From assembly GCA_964019055.1 (NCBI GenBank), contig OZ025220.1, forward strand, positions 10,358,098-10,422,097: a stretch of 64,000 nt of DNA, read 5' to 3'. The stretch comes from Anthopleura xanthogrammica (lineage: Eukaryota > Cnidaria > Anthozoa > Actiniaria > Actiniidae). The number at the start of each line of letters is the position of its first letter. Positions within the stretch are counted from its first letter, which is position 1. The translations under genes and the position numbers were made by a program. Positions 11,226 through 21,285 of this stretch are shown piece by piece. Under the pieces are notes generated by a model that saw only the letters and a program-made list of their open reading frames with translations, searched no databases and was not told where the DNA came from.

Positions 11226-11964
11226 GCACCATCATCACCACCATCATCATCACCATCATCAGCACCATCATCATCAGCATCATCATCATCATCAGCACCA
11301 TCATCACCATCATCATCAGCACCATCATCATCATCATCACCATCATCTTCATCACATCATTGCCATTAAGGACCAGATTGGAAAAAAGACTTTGTCTTTA
11401 TCTGTACATGTTTCACCGTAATAAAGATTTTTTATTATTATCATCACCATCATCATCGTCGTCGTCGTCGTCGTCGTCGTCATCATCATCATCATCAAAA
11501 TACCTGCGTTCTAATCACCACAATGTGTTGTTTGCAGGAAGCCTATGGAACAGAAAAATTTGCAAATGAGGTAATCTTTCAACATATTTCAGTCTTGAAA
11601 TAAAGTACGCATAGATTATTAGTAAGGCCACGCCTAATTTGATTTTTATGCATATTTTAATTGTTACCCCAAGCGGCATATTCAAACTTTTTTTGGTACT
11701 TTTCATAATCCTTAATACGTGTTTCAACCCTTGGTTGTGCAGATACTGTCTAAACTAAGTAAAGATCCAGATAGCGAATGGATCAACAAAGAAGACGTTT
11801 CAGCTAAGCTACAAGAAGCTCTTTCTCCTTTCTATGAGAACCAACGAGAGGATTTCATTCCACCAGGTGAGACCAAACCTGAAGAGAATGATGCTTACGG
11901 CGATGAGAAGGATGATAAACTACCTTTATACGAAACAGAACAACCGGCACGTGAAGAACTCTAA
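6203..11964 (+). CDS. secretory/ER-lumenal JmjC-domain 2-oxoglutarate oxygenase (526 aa)
   Basis: Nine exons: 6203-6566, 7348-7752, 8611-8815, 9006-9072, 9807-9854, 10393-10556, 10864-10936, 11538-11570 and 11743-11964; total 1581 nt. ATG 6203 starts a clean signal peptide (MASFLLLLSILLSQG); upstream in-frame ATGs at 6143 and 6152 would bury it. The cupin/JmjC fold spans roughly residues 40-290. It has the Fe-binding H-x-D in SSSILHKDAFNAINCL and the distal His in PKSYYHQVTSYGT, followed by the NVALAILFSRF strand. The C-terminal 150 residues are helical and charged, with EF-hand-like pieces (EDGKLDKKKF, KDPDSEWINKED). The protein ends REEL, which fits the KDEL-type ER retrieval pattern [KRHQSA]-[DENQ]-E-L. 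Intron 1 appears to use a GC donor (ATAG|GCAAGT), the only reading that keeps the frame. Known family: Fe(II)/2-OG hydroxylases or demethylases. An ER-lumenal protein or glycan hydroxylase role is inference. Confidence 0.9.
7798..7958. mobile_element. foldback/MITE, second copy of the 20378-20551 family
   Basis: Inverted termini TAGTTTCC...CAATCCCTTA and ATTGTAGGAAACTA surround an interior with GAACATTTTTTCAATGCATC. The same organisation is seen at 20378-20551. It lies in intron 2 of the JmjC gene. Confidence 0.7.
7968..8455 (+). repeat. minisatellite, 50-bp unit, about 9 copies
   Basis: Head-to-tail units containing CAACCTCTGGGCTGATCTAA and GGCTAACTCACAGATTGAA; some units carry an 8-bp extension (CCCTGAAA). 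The same unit forms the 25021-26217 array and occurs as single copies at SINE tails (33520-33585, 43735-43775, 53895-53965), where it reads on the opposite strand relative to this array. Confidence 0.95.
9084..9326. mobile_element. 243-bp foldback MITE
   Basis: Arms of about 48 bp are almost perfect reverse complements (GAGATTACTTACTACC at the left, GGTAGTATCTC at the right, both containing CACTGTCAAAGAAACGA). Nested inside is the palindrome CCATTTGGAGCGCTCCAAATGG. The element starts only 12 bp after the donor of JmjC exon 4. Confidence 0.85.
10697..10768 (+). repeat. (CCCCAT)n-type short tandem repeat
   Basis: Repeats of CCCCCATCCCCA in intron 6 of the JmjC gene, next to poly-C (10596-10607) and poly-T runs. 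Confidence 0.85.
11058..11352 (+). repeat. (CAT/CAC)n trinucleotide array
   Basis: About 290 bp of CAT with interspersed CAC and CAG triplets in intron 7 of the JmjC gene. Long open frames here (poly-His, poly-Ser, poly-Ile) are repeat artefacts. A second array (CAT/GTC) is at 11437-11497 in the same intron. Confidence 0.95.
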
Positions 11965-13972
11965 TATTATAGCAGTCTAAAAATTAATAATTTATTTAGG
12001 AAAAGATAACAAAACGTTTTCAAATATTAAATTCAGTGGTACCTCTATTAATGGGACAGGGTGGAGAAGAGGTTTTCCGTGATCCGTGATTCAGCTTTTT
12101 TTTTGCGACCGTGATTCGTGAATTTCAATCCCCCCGTGATGCGTGATCTGCTTATTTTGAAGACCGTGATTCGTGATTTTGCATTGGTTTCCCTAAATCT
12201 TTGTATCAAGGTTATTCATTTATCGTATTTTCGTGATTCGTGAGTTTACGAAAAATATCCTGCGCAGCCGCTGTGACGGGAACCGGAAGCGCCTCACAGC
12301 GGCTGCGCAGGAGGCTAGGTCAAGAATGTTCTTCCCATATGATGTATCTATTTACCCCTATTACGAAAGCATCAGAAAAGGTCCCGAAAGTGTCCGTTTA
12401 ATAAAGGTACCATTGTAATAAGATTTTAAGAAAGATTAGAATAAAAATTGCCAAAGTATTCCCATAATGTCGATAGGTCTTGCCAGAAACAAGTGGGGGT
12501 TGGGCAAGCGTGGGGGTTGGGCAAGCGTGGGGGCTAGGAAGTGCCCCCTTTCAGTACACAGAATTCTACAGAAAAAAATACAGAGAAATCAAGTGGAGTA
12601 ACAGCTCTTATCAGTTAACGTTTCCAAAGGCACCATTTCAAACGAGGAAAGCACAACTCTATTTTTCGGATCGATTAATTTTCAGATAATACGGATCATC
12701 GAACGCCTTAAGAAACAAGAAATCAGTAAGGTTCCTAAAAAGATTGCTAATGTTGAAGCTTTTAACATCCAATAAAAAGAATTTTGGAGAAAAAAAATTA
12801 TGAAAACTGAAATACAAAAAATACGGTTCCAAGGTGCCATACACCCTATGCATAAAGAGTAAAGACTGGGAACGAGCACCATGAATCATCAATGATTTCA
12901 AAAATATATTTTGATTACAAGAAAGAGCATGTCTAAATTAGTAATTTGGTAGAGTTCTGTTGTTATATATTAAATCACTGCAGAGTTATAAGCATTTGAA
13001 ATGTGCCAAAAACATGAAAACGAGGCTAGTCAGGCCTTGGTTGTTGTTTCCATACAAATCTTTCTAATTTCAAACAGCTGTAGATTTTTATCATTTAATG
13101 TTAGTAAGCTGAAATTTTTGGAGATTACTAAAATCGATATACTCTTTACAATGAAAGCAATGGTGTTTTCAATAACTGATGAACTAAGGTATTTCCATGG
13201 CCAGGCCCTTATGCATAGGGTGTATTCCCCCGAGATCTACGCAGAGCTGAAGCGTCGTATGGACTTCGGACCATACGATTGATATATCCCTCACTAGGGA
13301 ATGACGGGAACCGGAAGCACCTCACAGCGGCTGCGTGCGCGCAGGAGGCTATGGGAAAGCCGCTCAGTCCCGGCCATTTTTTCACCGTGTTTTCTAGTCG
13401 ACGTTGATTGTCTTTTTCACTCAAAGCCAACAAAATCAACAACGTAACTTACATAAAGAACTTAAAAAACAATTACGAACATAATATAAACATTTCATGA
13501 TTCATCTTTGGTGATTATCAAGTTCCTTAATATAGTCAAATGCTGAATATAAGGATTTTCAAAGGAGGATGTCGAGGAAGAGTGTCGGTCCTCATGCAAA
13601 GTGTAAGTAAAACTTTCCACTTATAATTAATATTATTTACATATTTTTAAACAATGTATATCAATATGAAACGCTAAAACTTACTTGAATAGTTTTGCAA
13701 AAGTTTTGCAAAGATAAATTTGATAACAACAAACGGGAGCTCTTTTAGTTTAAGCTTTCTAAACTTTCTTATTCTTGCTCGGATGAGTATCATGTCAAGC
13801 TTGGAAAGCTGGATAAAATACCGGCAGGTATAAAATGCAGACTCGAAAATGCAGACTGGTAAAATGTACATTGGGAAATAAAATACAATACAAAGATTAA
13901 ACAATGTACTATCTCTTATCTATCATATTCTATGGGTTCTTAGAAACGAGCTAAATACGCCGGAAAACAGGG

Positions 13973-14564
13973 TGGGGACAAAACATGGACCCCCGGTCCA
14001 TGGACTACCCCATACAAAAAAACATTTTTTTATACGAAAACTTGACTGAGATTATTGTAATACTTATCTTATACGTTTATTCGACAAACTATACGAACTA
14101 TGAGCTTGTAAAACTTATCTCGCTTCACTACCCGCCATTTTAGTTGGCACCAAATCCCCTCGCGGCCACAGGAAGCCCGACCTGTCATAAAAGGGCGGTA
14201 CAATGTATCGATGTATCGATCGTTGTATTTTGGTTTCTTTAGAGGAGAAATACTTAATAAGATGACAGGAAAAAAGCGGAAAACCAACTCCAGGAATGAC
14301 CTTAGGCTTCTTAGCATCTATCGGTGTCCGGCAAACTAACTAAAGGCAGCTTTTCCACGGCAACATTAATTAGCCGATCGTGAAGCGAGATAAGTTTTAC
14401 AAGCTCATAGTTCGTATAGTTTGTCGAATAAACGTATAAGATAAGTATTACAATAATCTCAGTCAAGTTTTCGTATAAAAAAATGTTTTTTTGTATGGGG
14501 TAGACCATGGACCGGGTCCATGAAGGGGGTCCATGGATCGGGGGTCCATGTTTTGTCCTTACCC
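13973..14564. mobile_element. foldback element with long terminal inverted repeats
   Basis: The left arm (13973-14128) and right arm (14381-14564) are reverse complements over about 155 bp. They include GACTGAGATTATTGTAATAC, TCGACAAACTATACGAAC and GGACAAAACATGGACCCCC. The right arm carries an extra expansion of GGTCCATG units. The 250-bp interior shows no transposase. Likely a non-autonomous DNA transposon. Confidence 0.85.
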
Positions 14565-14934
14565 CGGAAAGCAACATGCACGCTTGGCAAAACTAAATCA
14601 ATTTCTCTTACCTTACCTGATAATTTTCACCATTAATTTTCATATACATCGGCTCTCAAGATCCTTACGTACAGATTTAGTAGTGTCTTGAAAGAAACGT
14701 ACCTTTTAGCCAGAAGTTACAGTGCTAATCGAAAAACCGTGGGCATCCAGAAATAATTCAGAAATCGTTAATCGTTCGTTGAACAATCTGAAACGTCTCT
14801 CTAACTACATGAAGTTTATCTGACTACAAATCAGTCGAATTTCTTGCAGTTAGAGAGTTGCTTTAGATTGCTTTAGATAGATTAAAGAAGGGACGAGACT
14901 GATTAATTTGTTGATTAGATGTCTATGATAACAA

Positions 14935-15099
14935 TAGACCTTTTCAACTTCGTTGTTTGTTGTGCCCATTTCAGACCATGTGATGCCACTCTTGGGAGCT
15001 GATTCTTTCATGTGTTAATATTTTAACAAAAGAACATTTCTCAAGGGAATGTCATGTGGTCTGAAATGGGCAATTTGCATACGAAGCTAAAAAGGTCTA
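14935..15099. mobile_element. foldback MITE, CCCATTTCAGACCATGTG family
   Basis: Ends TAGACCTTTT and AAAAGGTCTA. Internal inverted pair CCCATTTCAGACCATGTG and CATGTGGTCTGAAATGGG, separated by a segment with CTTTCATGTGTTAATA. Relatives lie at 22738-22868, 33868-34066, 37135-37376 and 47560-47712. Confidence 0.85.
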
Positions 15100-15247
15100 T
15101 TAAGGGGTATCGACTCGCTATTTGTACAAGAATGCAGCTAGTGAAAGAAGAGCCACTCTGTGGAACCCACTGTTAATTCTCATTTATTTTTATTTATTTA
15201 TTCATTCATTCTATATATTATATATATCTTTCCATTAGTTCCATTGG

Positions 15248-15439
15248 ATGTTACGAGAACGCGGAATTCACACTCAAAAAACAACTCTTTTTAATAATTC
15301 CGAGTTACCCAATAAAAAGTTTGCTGAAAACCTTGCTGAACTACCTGAGGAATGTCCAGTATGCTCTTACAATGAATGGGACCCCCTGGAAGAAGTCATT
15401 GTTGGACGAGCTGAAGGTATATCCATCCATTCATTCATC

Positions 15440-15486
<47 letters not shown>

Positions 15487-17243
15487 TCTTTAATGAGGTA
15501 GCCAACGTCACGAAGTGATTTACAGAAGGGTCCTCAGTAAAAGAATGGATAAATATAAATTAAAAATGTATATATAAAATGTCATATAATTTAAAGTATA
15601 ATATATATGAAAGTTAATAGAGTGGTTTCCATGAACCCAAGAAGTAGAATGTATCTGTGATATGGTGAGCATGAAGTAAGACCAAATTGATGACGTGTGT
15701 GTGTGAGAGAGAGGGTAAAAAATCTAGATCTAGAGTGGAGTAATGCTAACAAAAGCTAGTAAGTAAACTATAATTCATGGGTTCATGAAGATCACTCTAC
15801 TAGAATTTTTTTTTTTTTTTTTTTAGAAAATATAATTCAAAGATTACTTAGACACTACTTTACGAAGGCCTTGTTTAAATTTACTTAAAGATGAAACTTC
15901 CCTTAAGGACTTATCTAAATTATTCCAATCGTCTATAGCAAAATTTGTAGACGTCCACAAGCCCCAGTTCCTATTAGCTGCTGTTTTCCGCATATTACTA
16001 TTAAATCTAGTGTTATAGTTATGATAAACCTTATTAGAATTAATATCAAAATTATGAGCGAACAGTTTGTTTAGACACTTATAGATAAATATAGCCCGAT
16101 GATCAGCACGTCTGTGCCTGAGCGGCTTCCACTTAAGCTTTTGTAAAGCTTCCGTTCCTGACGAATGATAAGGTAGATCTAAAATTATGCGTGCCGCTTT
16201 ATTATGGAGAACTTGAAGTTGAGTCATAAGAACAGAATTACCCCTATCACCCCAAATGATATCTGCGTAATCAAAAATAGGCAAGACATAACTATTGAAA
16301 AATAATATTCTAGCCTCTAAAGGTAAACATGCTTTGATACGCCTGAGGAGACCAAACTTCTTATTTATCTTGGTGGTTATATGATCAATTTGATCTTCCC
16401 AGCTTAGGTTATTGTTGATAACAACCCCTATCCATCCATTCATTCATCTATCCATCCATTCATTCATCCATCCATCCATCCATCCATCCATGCATCCATG
16501 CATCCATGCATCCATCCATCCATCCATCCATCCATCCATCCATCCATCCATCCATCCATCCATCCATCCATCCATCCATCCATCCATCCATCCATCCATC
16601 CATCCATCCATCCATCCATCCATCCATCCATCCATCCATCCATCCATGCATGCATCCATCCATCCATCCATCCATCCATCCATCCATCCATCCATCCATC
16701 CATCCATCCATCCATCCATCCATCCATCCATCCATCCATCCATCCATCCATCCATCCATCCATCCATCCATCCATCCATCCATCCATCCATCCATCCATC
16801 CATCCATCCATCCATCCATCCATCTATTCTATCCATCCATCCATCCATCCACTATAACAATCAGAATTAGCAGCTATATGTTGACATGCAATACAAATTA
16901 CAAATTCTTAACTGTCGAAGTATTTTGCAGGGGCAACTGTGCCAATCTTTTCAGTCGAGGTAAAAGCCAGCACCCACCACAAGCACTGGCCTTTCTTCGA
17001 GAAATATGGCGGTCAACCCTTCCCGCGAGAACACACAGAAAAAGCAGTTGAAGAAATCGAAGAGCTTTGTAATGTGTTGAGGCATGAGGGGGTGACAGTG
17101 AGACGACCTAAACTTGTGGACTTTTCCCAGGTAGTGTGAAAGATGAAAATTAATGTCACATTGATGATGGTGGAGAAGGTGATGATGATACATGATGATA
17201 CTGATGATGATGGTGATGATGATACATGATGATGGTAATGATG

Positions 17244-17275
<32 letters not shown>

Positions 17276-20053
17276 GGTGATGATGATGATACATGATGAT
17301 GATGGTGATGGTGATGGTGATGATGATGATGATGATGATAATACATGATGATGATGATGATGGTGATGATGGTTATGATGATGGTGATGATGGTGGTGAT
17401 GATGGTTATGATGATGATGATGGTGATGATGATGAAAATGATGTTAAGGAAGACGATGATGGTGATAATGATGGTGACGACGATGATGGTGATGATGATA
17501 ACAATAACTGATGATAGTGGTGATGATGATAATGTTACTGGTGGTCATGCAGCGATGATAATGATGTAGTTACGGTGATGATGATGATAGTGACGTCATG
17601 ACGATTCTTTTTTCACTTTGGATTTCGTTTAACAGACTTACAAAACACCAGACTTCGAATCCAGTGGTCTGTATTCAGCCATGCCCCGAGATATCGTGTT
17701 AGTGGTTGGTAACGAGATCATCGAGAGTCCCATGGCGTGGCGTAGTAGATTCTTTGAGTATCGTGCCTACAGACCGCTCATCAAGGAGTATTTCAGACAG
17801 GGAGCAAAATGGACTACCGCCCCTAAACCACAGATGTGTGATCATCTTTATGATTTGGTAAGCTGAGGGAAGTCTGGTAACTAATTCGTACTGCGCAGAA
17901 CTGTGGGATACGTTAGGGGTGTGTGATGGCGGCTACTCGTTCCGAAATCCAGTTCACCAAGCAACCTAACCTAACTAGGTTGATAAAATACCTGATTTTA
18001 TTTTTTTCTGTTTTTTTTTCCTGAGCATGATGAGACGCATCGCATACCAACTCTCTTCCCTTATATCCCATATCATGGTATAGTATTAGTCATTATTAAT
18101 CGTTATTAATCGTTATTGATAATGAATATTGCAGGAATATCCTATGCGAAGCGTTGAAGAAAGACATGAACTAGCTCGTCAAGGGAAATTTGTTACCACT
18201 GAGTTCGAACCATGTTTTGATGCAGCGGATTTTATCCGAGCAGGAAAGGATATCTTTGTGCAGAGGAGTCAGGTTAGTCATACAATAGCCCTCTTCACAG
18301 TTCCCTGCGCCATCTTGAAAGGTAGTCGTGCCTTTACATCGAACGAGACGAAGTATGGGCTAAAGTATCGGCATAAAATTACTAGTTATGAATGATAAAA
18401 TGAAAATTATTTTTAAAAAGCTGCAAATTCGGCCTACAAATACTTTTTTTCGATCTGAAGAATCCAGTTAACCGAAGTCCAATCCAGTCCAGCCATGCAC
18501 GGTTCCGGATTTTCCAAAATAAAAATCTCTTAAAATTCAGAATATAGAAGTATAAATCAAATTCAAGAGGTTGGGCATGTTTTTTCTATACATGAAGATT
18601 ATCTACCCTTTCAAAAGCCGAAAATTCGAATATTTTTTTTTTTTTTTGTAATCTGGAGATCAGTCAACCTACGTCCAGTCCAATCACAAAGATTCCAGTT
18701 TTTCTCTCTCTTTTTTTTCTTTTTGAATAAAAAATCTCTTAAAATGCAGAATTCAGAAAACAAAAAATCAAATTTAAGAGTTTAGGGATCTTTTACTATC
18801 CATATCACAGGTTACTAACTACATGGGTATCGAGTGGATGTCTCGTCACCTTGGCAACCAGTATAACTTACACACCATCTCCTTCAAGGATCCTAACCCC
18901 ATGCATATTGACGCAACCTTCAATATCATTGGTCCAGGGCTTGTGTTGTCCAACCCTGACAGACCTTGTCACCAGATAGACATGTTCCATAAAGCAGGTT
19001 GGAAAGTTGTTCACCCACCCACCCCCCTCATACCTGACGATCACCCCCTGTGGATGTCATCCAAATGGTTATCCATGAATGTTCTCATGCTTGATCCCAA
19101 GAGAGTCGTCTGTGACAAGAATGAAACGACTACTATAAAGGTATTTATTTGCCAGTACCCAGTAATGACGTCTAATGATACAAACAGGGAATAGGACTAT
19201 TCCGACAAATCAGAGGGCGTGATGCGCCACATCAGGGTCGTAGCAAGCCTTGAAAAACGTCTTAGCTAGATGGGATACTCCTCGTTCAGGTGACCAGGGA
19301 CTAATTCCGAATTAGCCGAAGAATGCTTCCGACGAGACTTCCGAAGACGTTTTTTATGGAATTCAATAAGGCCGGTAATAGACGATTTCAACAACCATTT
19401 CAAAACAGTATTTATTTTATAAATTTCGATTATCTGTCACTCGTTTTGGAAGTTATTGCCATGAGCTTGAAGTTTCTCCTTTGAATTCGAAGGTGAAGGG
19501 ATACTCCTAGTTCAGGTCAAGGGATACTCCTAGTTCAGGTCAAGGGATACTCGTAATTCAGGTCAAGGGATACTCCTAATTCAGGTCAAGGGATACTCCT
19601 AGTTCAGGTCAAGGGATACTCCTAGTTCAGGTCAAGGGATACTCCTAGTTCAGGTCAAGGGATACTCAAAACGCGTGATACATTGTAGTGCTTCGTGTAC
19701 TATAACCAATCAAAACGCGTGATATATCGTAGTGCTTTGTGTACTATAACCAATCAAAACGCGTGATATATCGTAGTGCTTCGTGTACTATAACCAATCA
19801 AAACGTGTGATATATCGTAGTGCTTTGTGTACTATAACCAATCAAAACGCGTAATACATAATAGTGCATACTATAACCAATCAGAGCGCGTGATATATAT
19901 ATTTATTTCATTTGGTTTTGCTTTCAGATGTTCGAGAGACTGGGTATCACTCCTATTCCCGTCAGTATCCTTCACGCTAACTCACTGGGTGGCGGGTTCC
20001 ACTGCTGGACTACAGACGTACGTCGCAGAGGAACACTGCAATCTTATTTCTAA
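15248..20053 (+). CDS. GATM: glycine amidinotransferase (AGAT), mitochondrial (394 aa)
   Basis: Catalyses L-arginine + glycine to guanidinoacetate + ornithine, the first and rate-limiting step of creatine synthesis. Six exons: 15248-15416, 16931-17130, 17636-17857, 18135-18272, 18811-19140 and 19928-20053; total 1185 nt. Strongly diagnostic segments: [108 protein letters not shown] and the C-terminal [18 protein letters not shown]. The catalytic triad is intact: Asp in EPCFDAADF, His in PMHIDA and Cys in GFHCWT. The start at 15248 gives a basic N-terminus (MLRERG) compatible with a mitochondrial presequence, but it is weakly supported: an AG at 15237-15238 could be an acceptor for an upstream leader exon. 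GAMT follows on the same strand. Confidence 0.97.
15443..16428 (-). mobile_element. 5'-truncated non-LTR retrotransposon (LINE), 3' end
   Basis: In AGAT intron 1, opposite strand. An open frame of about 195 codons (stop at 15844) encodes the region after the reverse-transcriptase catalytic core: [70 protein letters not shown]. About 400 bp of 3' sequence follows, with an internal A-run (T18 at 15806-15824 on the given strand), ending in an (ATT)n tail at 15443-15485. A 23-bp direct repeat at 15420-15442 and 16429-16451 flanks it, fitting a target-site duplication. A tail of simple trinucleotides is typical of RTE/CR1-like LINEs. Confidence 0.8.
16430..16849 (+). repeat. (ATCC)n tetranucleotide array, about 400 bp
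   Basis: Nearly pure CCAT repeats with a few GCAT variants in AGAT intron 1, starting at the right edge of the LINE insertion. Open frames through it on both strands are artefacts. Confidence 0.97.
17160..17590 (+). repeat. (TGA)n/(GATGGT)n trinucleotide array
   Basis: Degenerate TGATGATGG repeats with ATACATGATGATG interruptions fill AGAT intron 2. Confidence 0.95.
18417..18800. repeat. dimeric dispersed element (two units of about 190 bp)
   Basis: Each unit has a Cys/Gly-like TCCAGTCCA box and a TTTTCCAAAATAAAAATCTC box, then GGTTGGGCATGTTT...CTATACAT. The same dimeric arrangement occurs at 51160-51590 in IQCE. No coding capacity. Located in AGAT intron 4. Confidence 0.65.
19497..19890 (+). 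repeat. two adjacent minisatellites (22 bp and about 48 bp units)
   Basis: At 19497-19670, about eight copies of AAGGGATACTCCTAGTTCAGGTC occur. At 19670-19890, about five copies of a 48-bp unit containing ACCAATCAAAACGCGTGATA and GTAGTGCTTCGTGTACTAT. The second ends 40 bp before the acceptor of the last AGAT exon. Confidence 0.95.
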
Positions 20054-21285
20054 ATCTTGCACTCTTAAACTGTTTATACCTGTAGAAAAATGACTTTAGC
20101 AGTTATCATTAAAAAAAATTGTTCAAACTTTAATCGACAGGAAAGCTGGATGAGACTAGAGGTTGTTTCAAGGTTCGATAATATGGATATCGATTTATTG
20201 TTATTCCTAGCAAATCGCAATGTTACATTTCCCTGATCTTCTCCACTTACTTTCGTTGTTTTTTCTTTTGTTTTTTTCCTTTTTCACTTCTCTTTTCCAT
20301 CGTTGCTTTCTGCACAAGACAAGTATGACGTCGTCCCAAAACGACTTCAGGTATAAAATTAGATACTTCTCTCCGTAGTTTCCCACAATCCCTTAGGATT
20401 TTGAGCGTGAGATCGAGTTGAGGGTAAAATTTGCATAACGTTGAACATTTTTCAATGCATCCATTTCAATTTGTTTACATTTTTATGCAAATTTTACCCT
20501 GATCTCGACCTCATGCTCAGAATCCTAAGGGATTGTGGGGAACTACGAAACGAAGCATAGAGCACGAAGAGGCATATTTATTGTCTTGAATGAAGGAGAA
20601 GTTGTTTTTCAAAGGTTCATAGCTTAGTTTTAGAACATTTTAATCACAGCAAGGAGACATTCGATATCTTAAAAATCAGACTTGATGCGCACTTTTAGTG
20701 GGATGGTACTTCATGTATGTTACAAACACGTGGATCACCAAACTTATTCATTGGTAGGAATAAAACAATTACCATATATGACGTTCCTACCTTTCGACAA
20801 TAAGGAGTAAAATGTTGGTAGAAATGTTAGTAATTCACTACTCAACAACGTTCTAATGGAATCTATAGCACTATATGTACTGCTCCTTGCAATTTTGAAC
20901 GTTTTATTCCCAAGAGCCTCGGGATCGAGGCATTTTCGGGCAGAGTCAATAGACGCATCAAGAGTTCCGCGCTGCTGCTCAATGCGCATGCTCAGGGGAT
21001 TAAAAAGTGGGATGATATTTTGTATAATATGCAATTTTTCGGTATATTTGATTCAGAATTCGCTTAACGGTACGCGATCTTGAATATTTAGTGAAAATTG
21101 TACTTGACAAGAAAGATACAACTAAAATATATAAAATAAAATGCCTCTTTTTCATGTCTGCGCCTGCGATATTTTTGAAAGCGCTCGCGCATCTCGAAAA
21201 TGGTCTAAACATGGCCTTGTTCTCCACGGATGGTTGGGTTGCCTGCGGTTTCGGTGCATTCGAGCTGAGCAACAAGTCTTTGATC
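20054..21285. other. intergenic spacer AGAT-GAMT, with a foldback MITE at 20378-20551
   Basis: The 1.2-kb spacer holds the 3' end of AGAT and the GAMT upstream region. The MITE has near-perfect inverted arms (TAGTTTCCCACAATCCCTTA and TAAGGGATTGTGGGGAACTA) around GTTGAACATTTTTCAATGC, with a further inverted pair GCATAACG...TTTTATGCAAATTTTACCCT. No additional gene between the two enzymes is visible. Confidence 0.75.

Larger units (their letters stand above)
11965..15247. other. intergenic region between JmjC and AGAT genes, repeat-rich
   Basis: No supported exon. At 12075-12245 there are imperfect tandem copies of CCGTGATTCGTGA. A direct repeat of about 50 bp (GGGAACCGGAAGC...CCTCACAGCGGCTGCG) is at 12278-12325 and 13305-13355. 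CACCCTATGCATAA at 12841 is the inverse of TTATGCATAGGGTG at 13208; together these suggest a degenerate element of about 1.1 kb between them. The larger elements are listed separately. Confidence 0.6.

Noticed and set aside
11039..11569. Open frames encoding poly-His, poly-Ile and poly-Ser
   Set aside because: All come from the (CAT)n array in an intron; frames exist in every phase.
13569..13605. ATG with good donor (MSRKSVGPHAK) as first exon of AGAT
   Set aside because: Joining it to 15239 gives the wrong phase for AGAT; no other exon partner was found.
16412..16870. Long frames on both strands (IHPS / WMDG repeats)
   Set aside because: Pure artefact of (ATCC)n, which has no stop in several frames.
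21091..21285. Upstream in-frame extension of GAMT
   Set aside because: The 65 extra residues do not resemble any GAMT, whereas ATG 21286 aligns with the family start.
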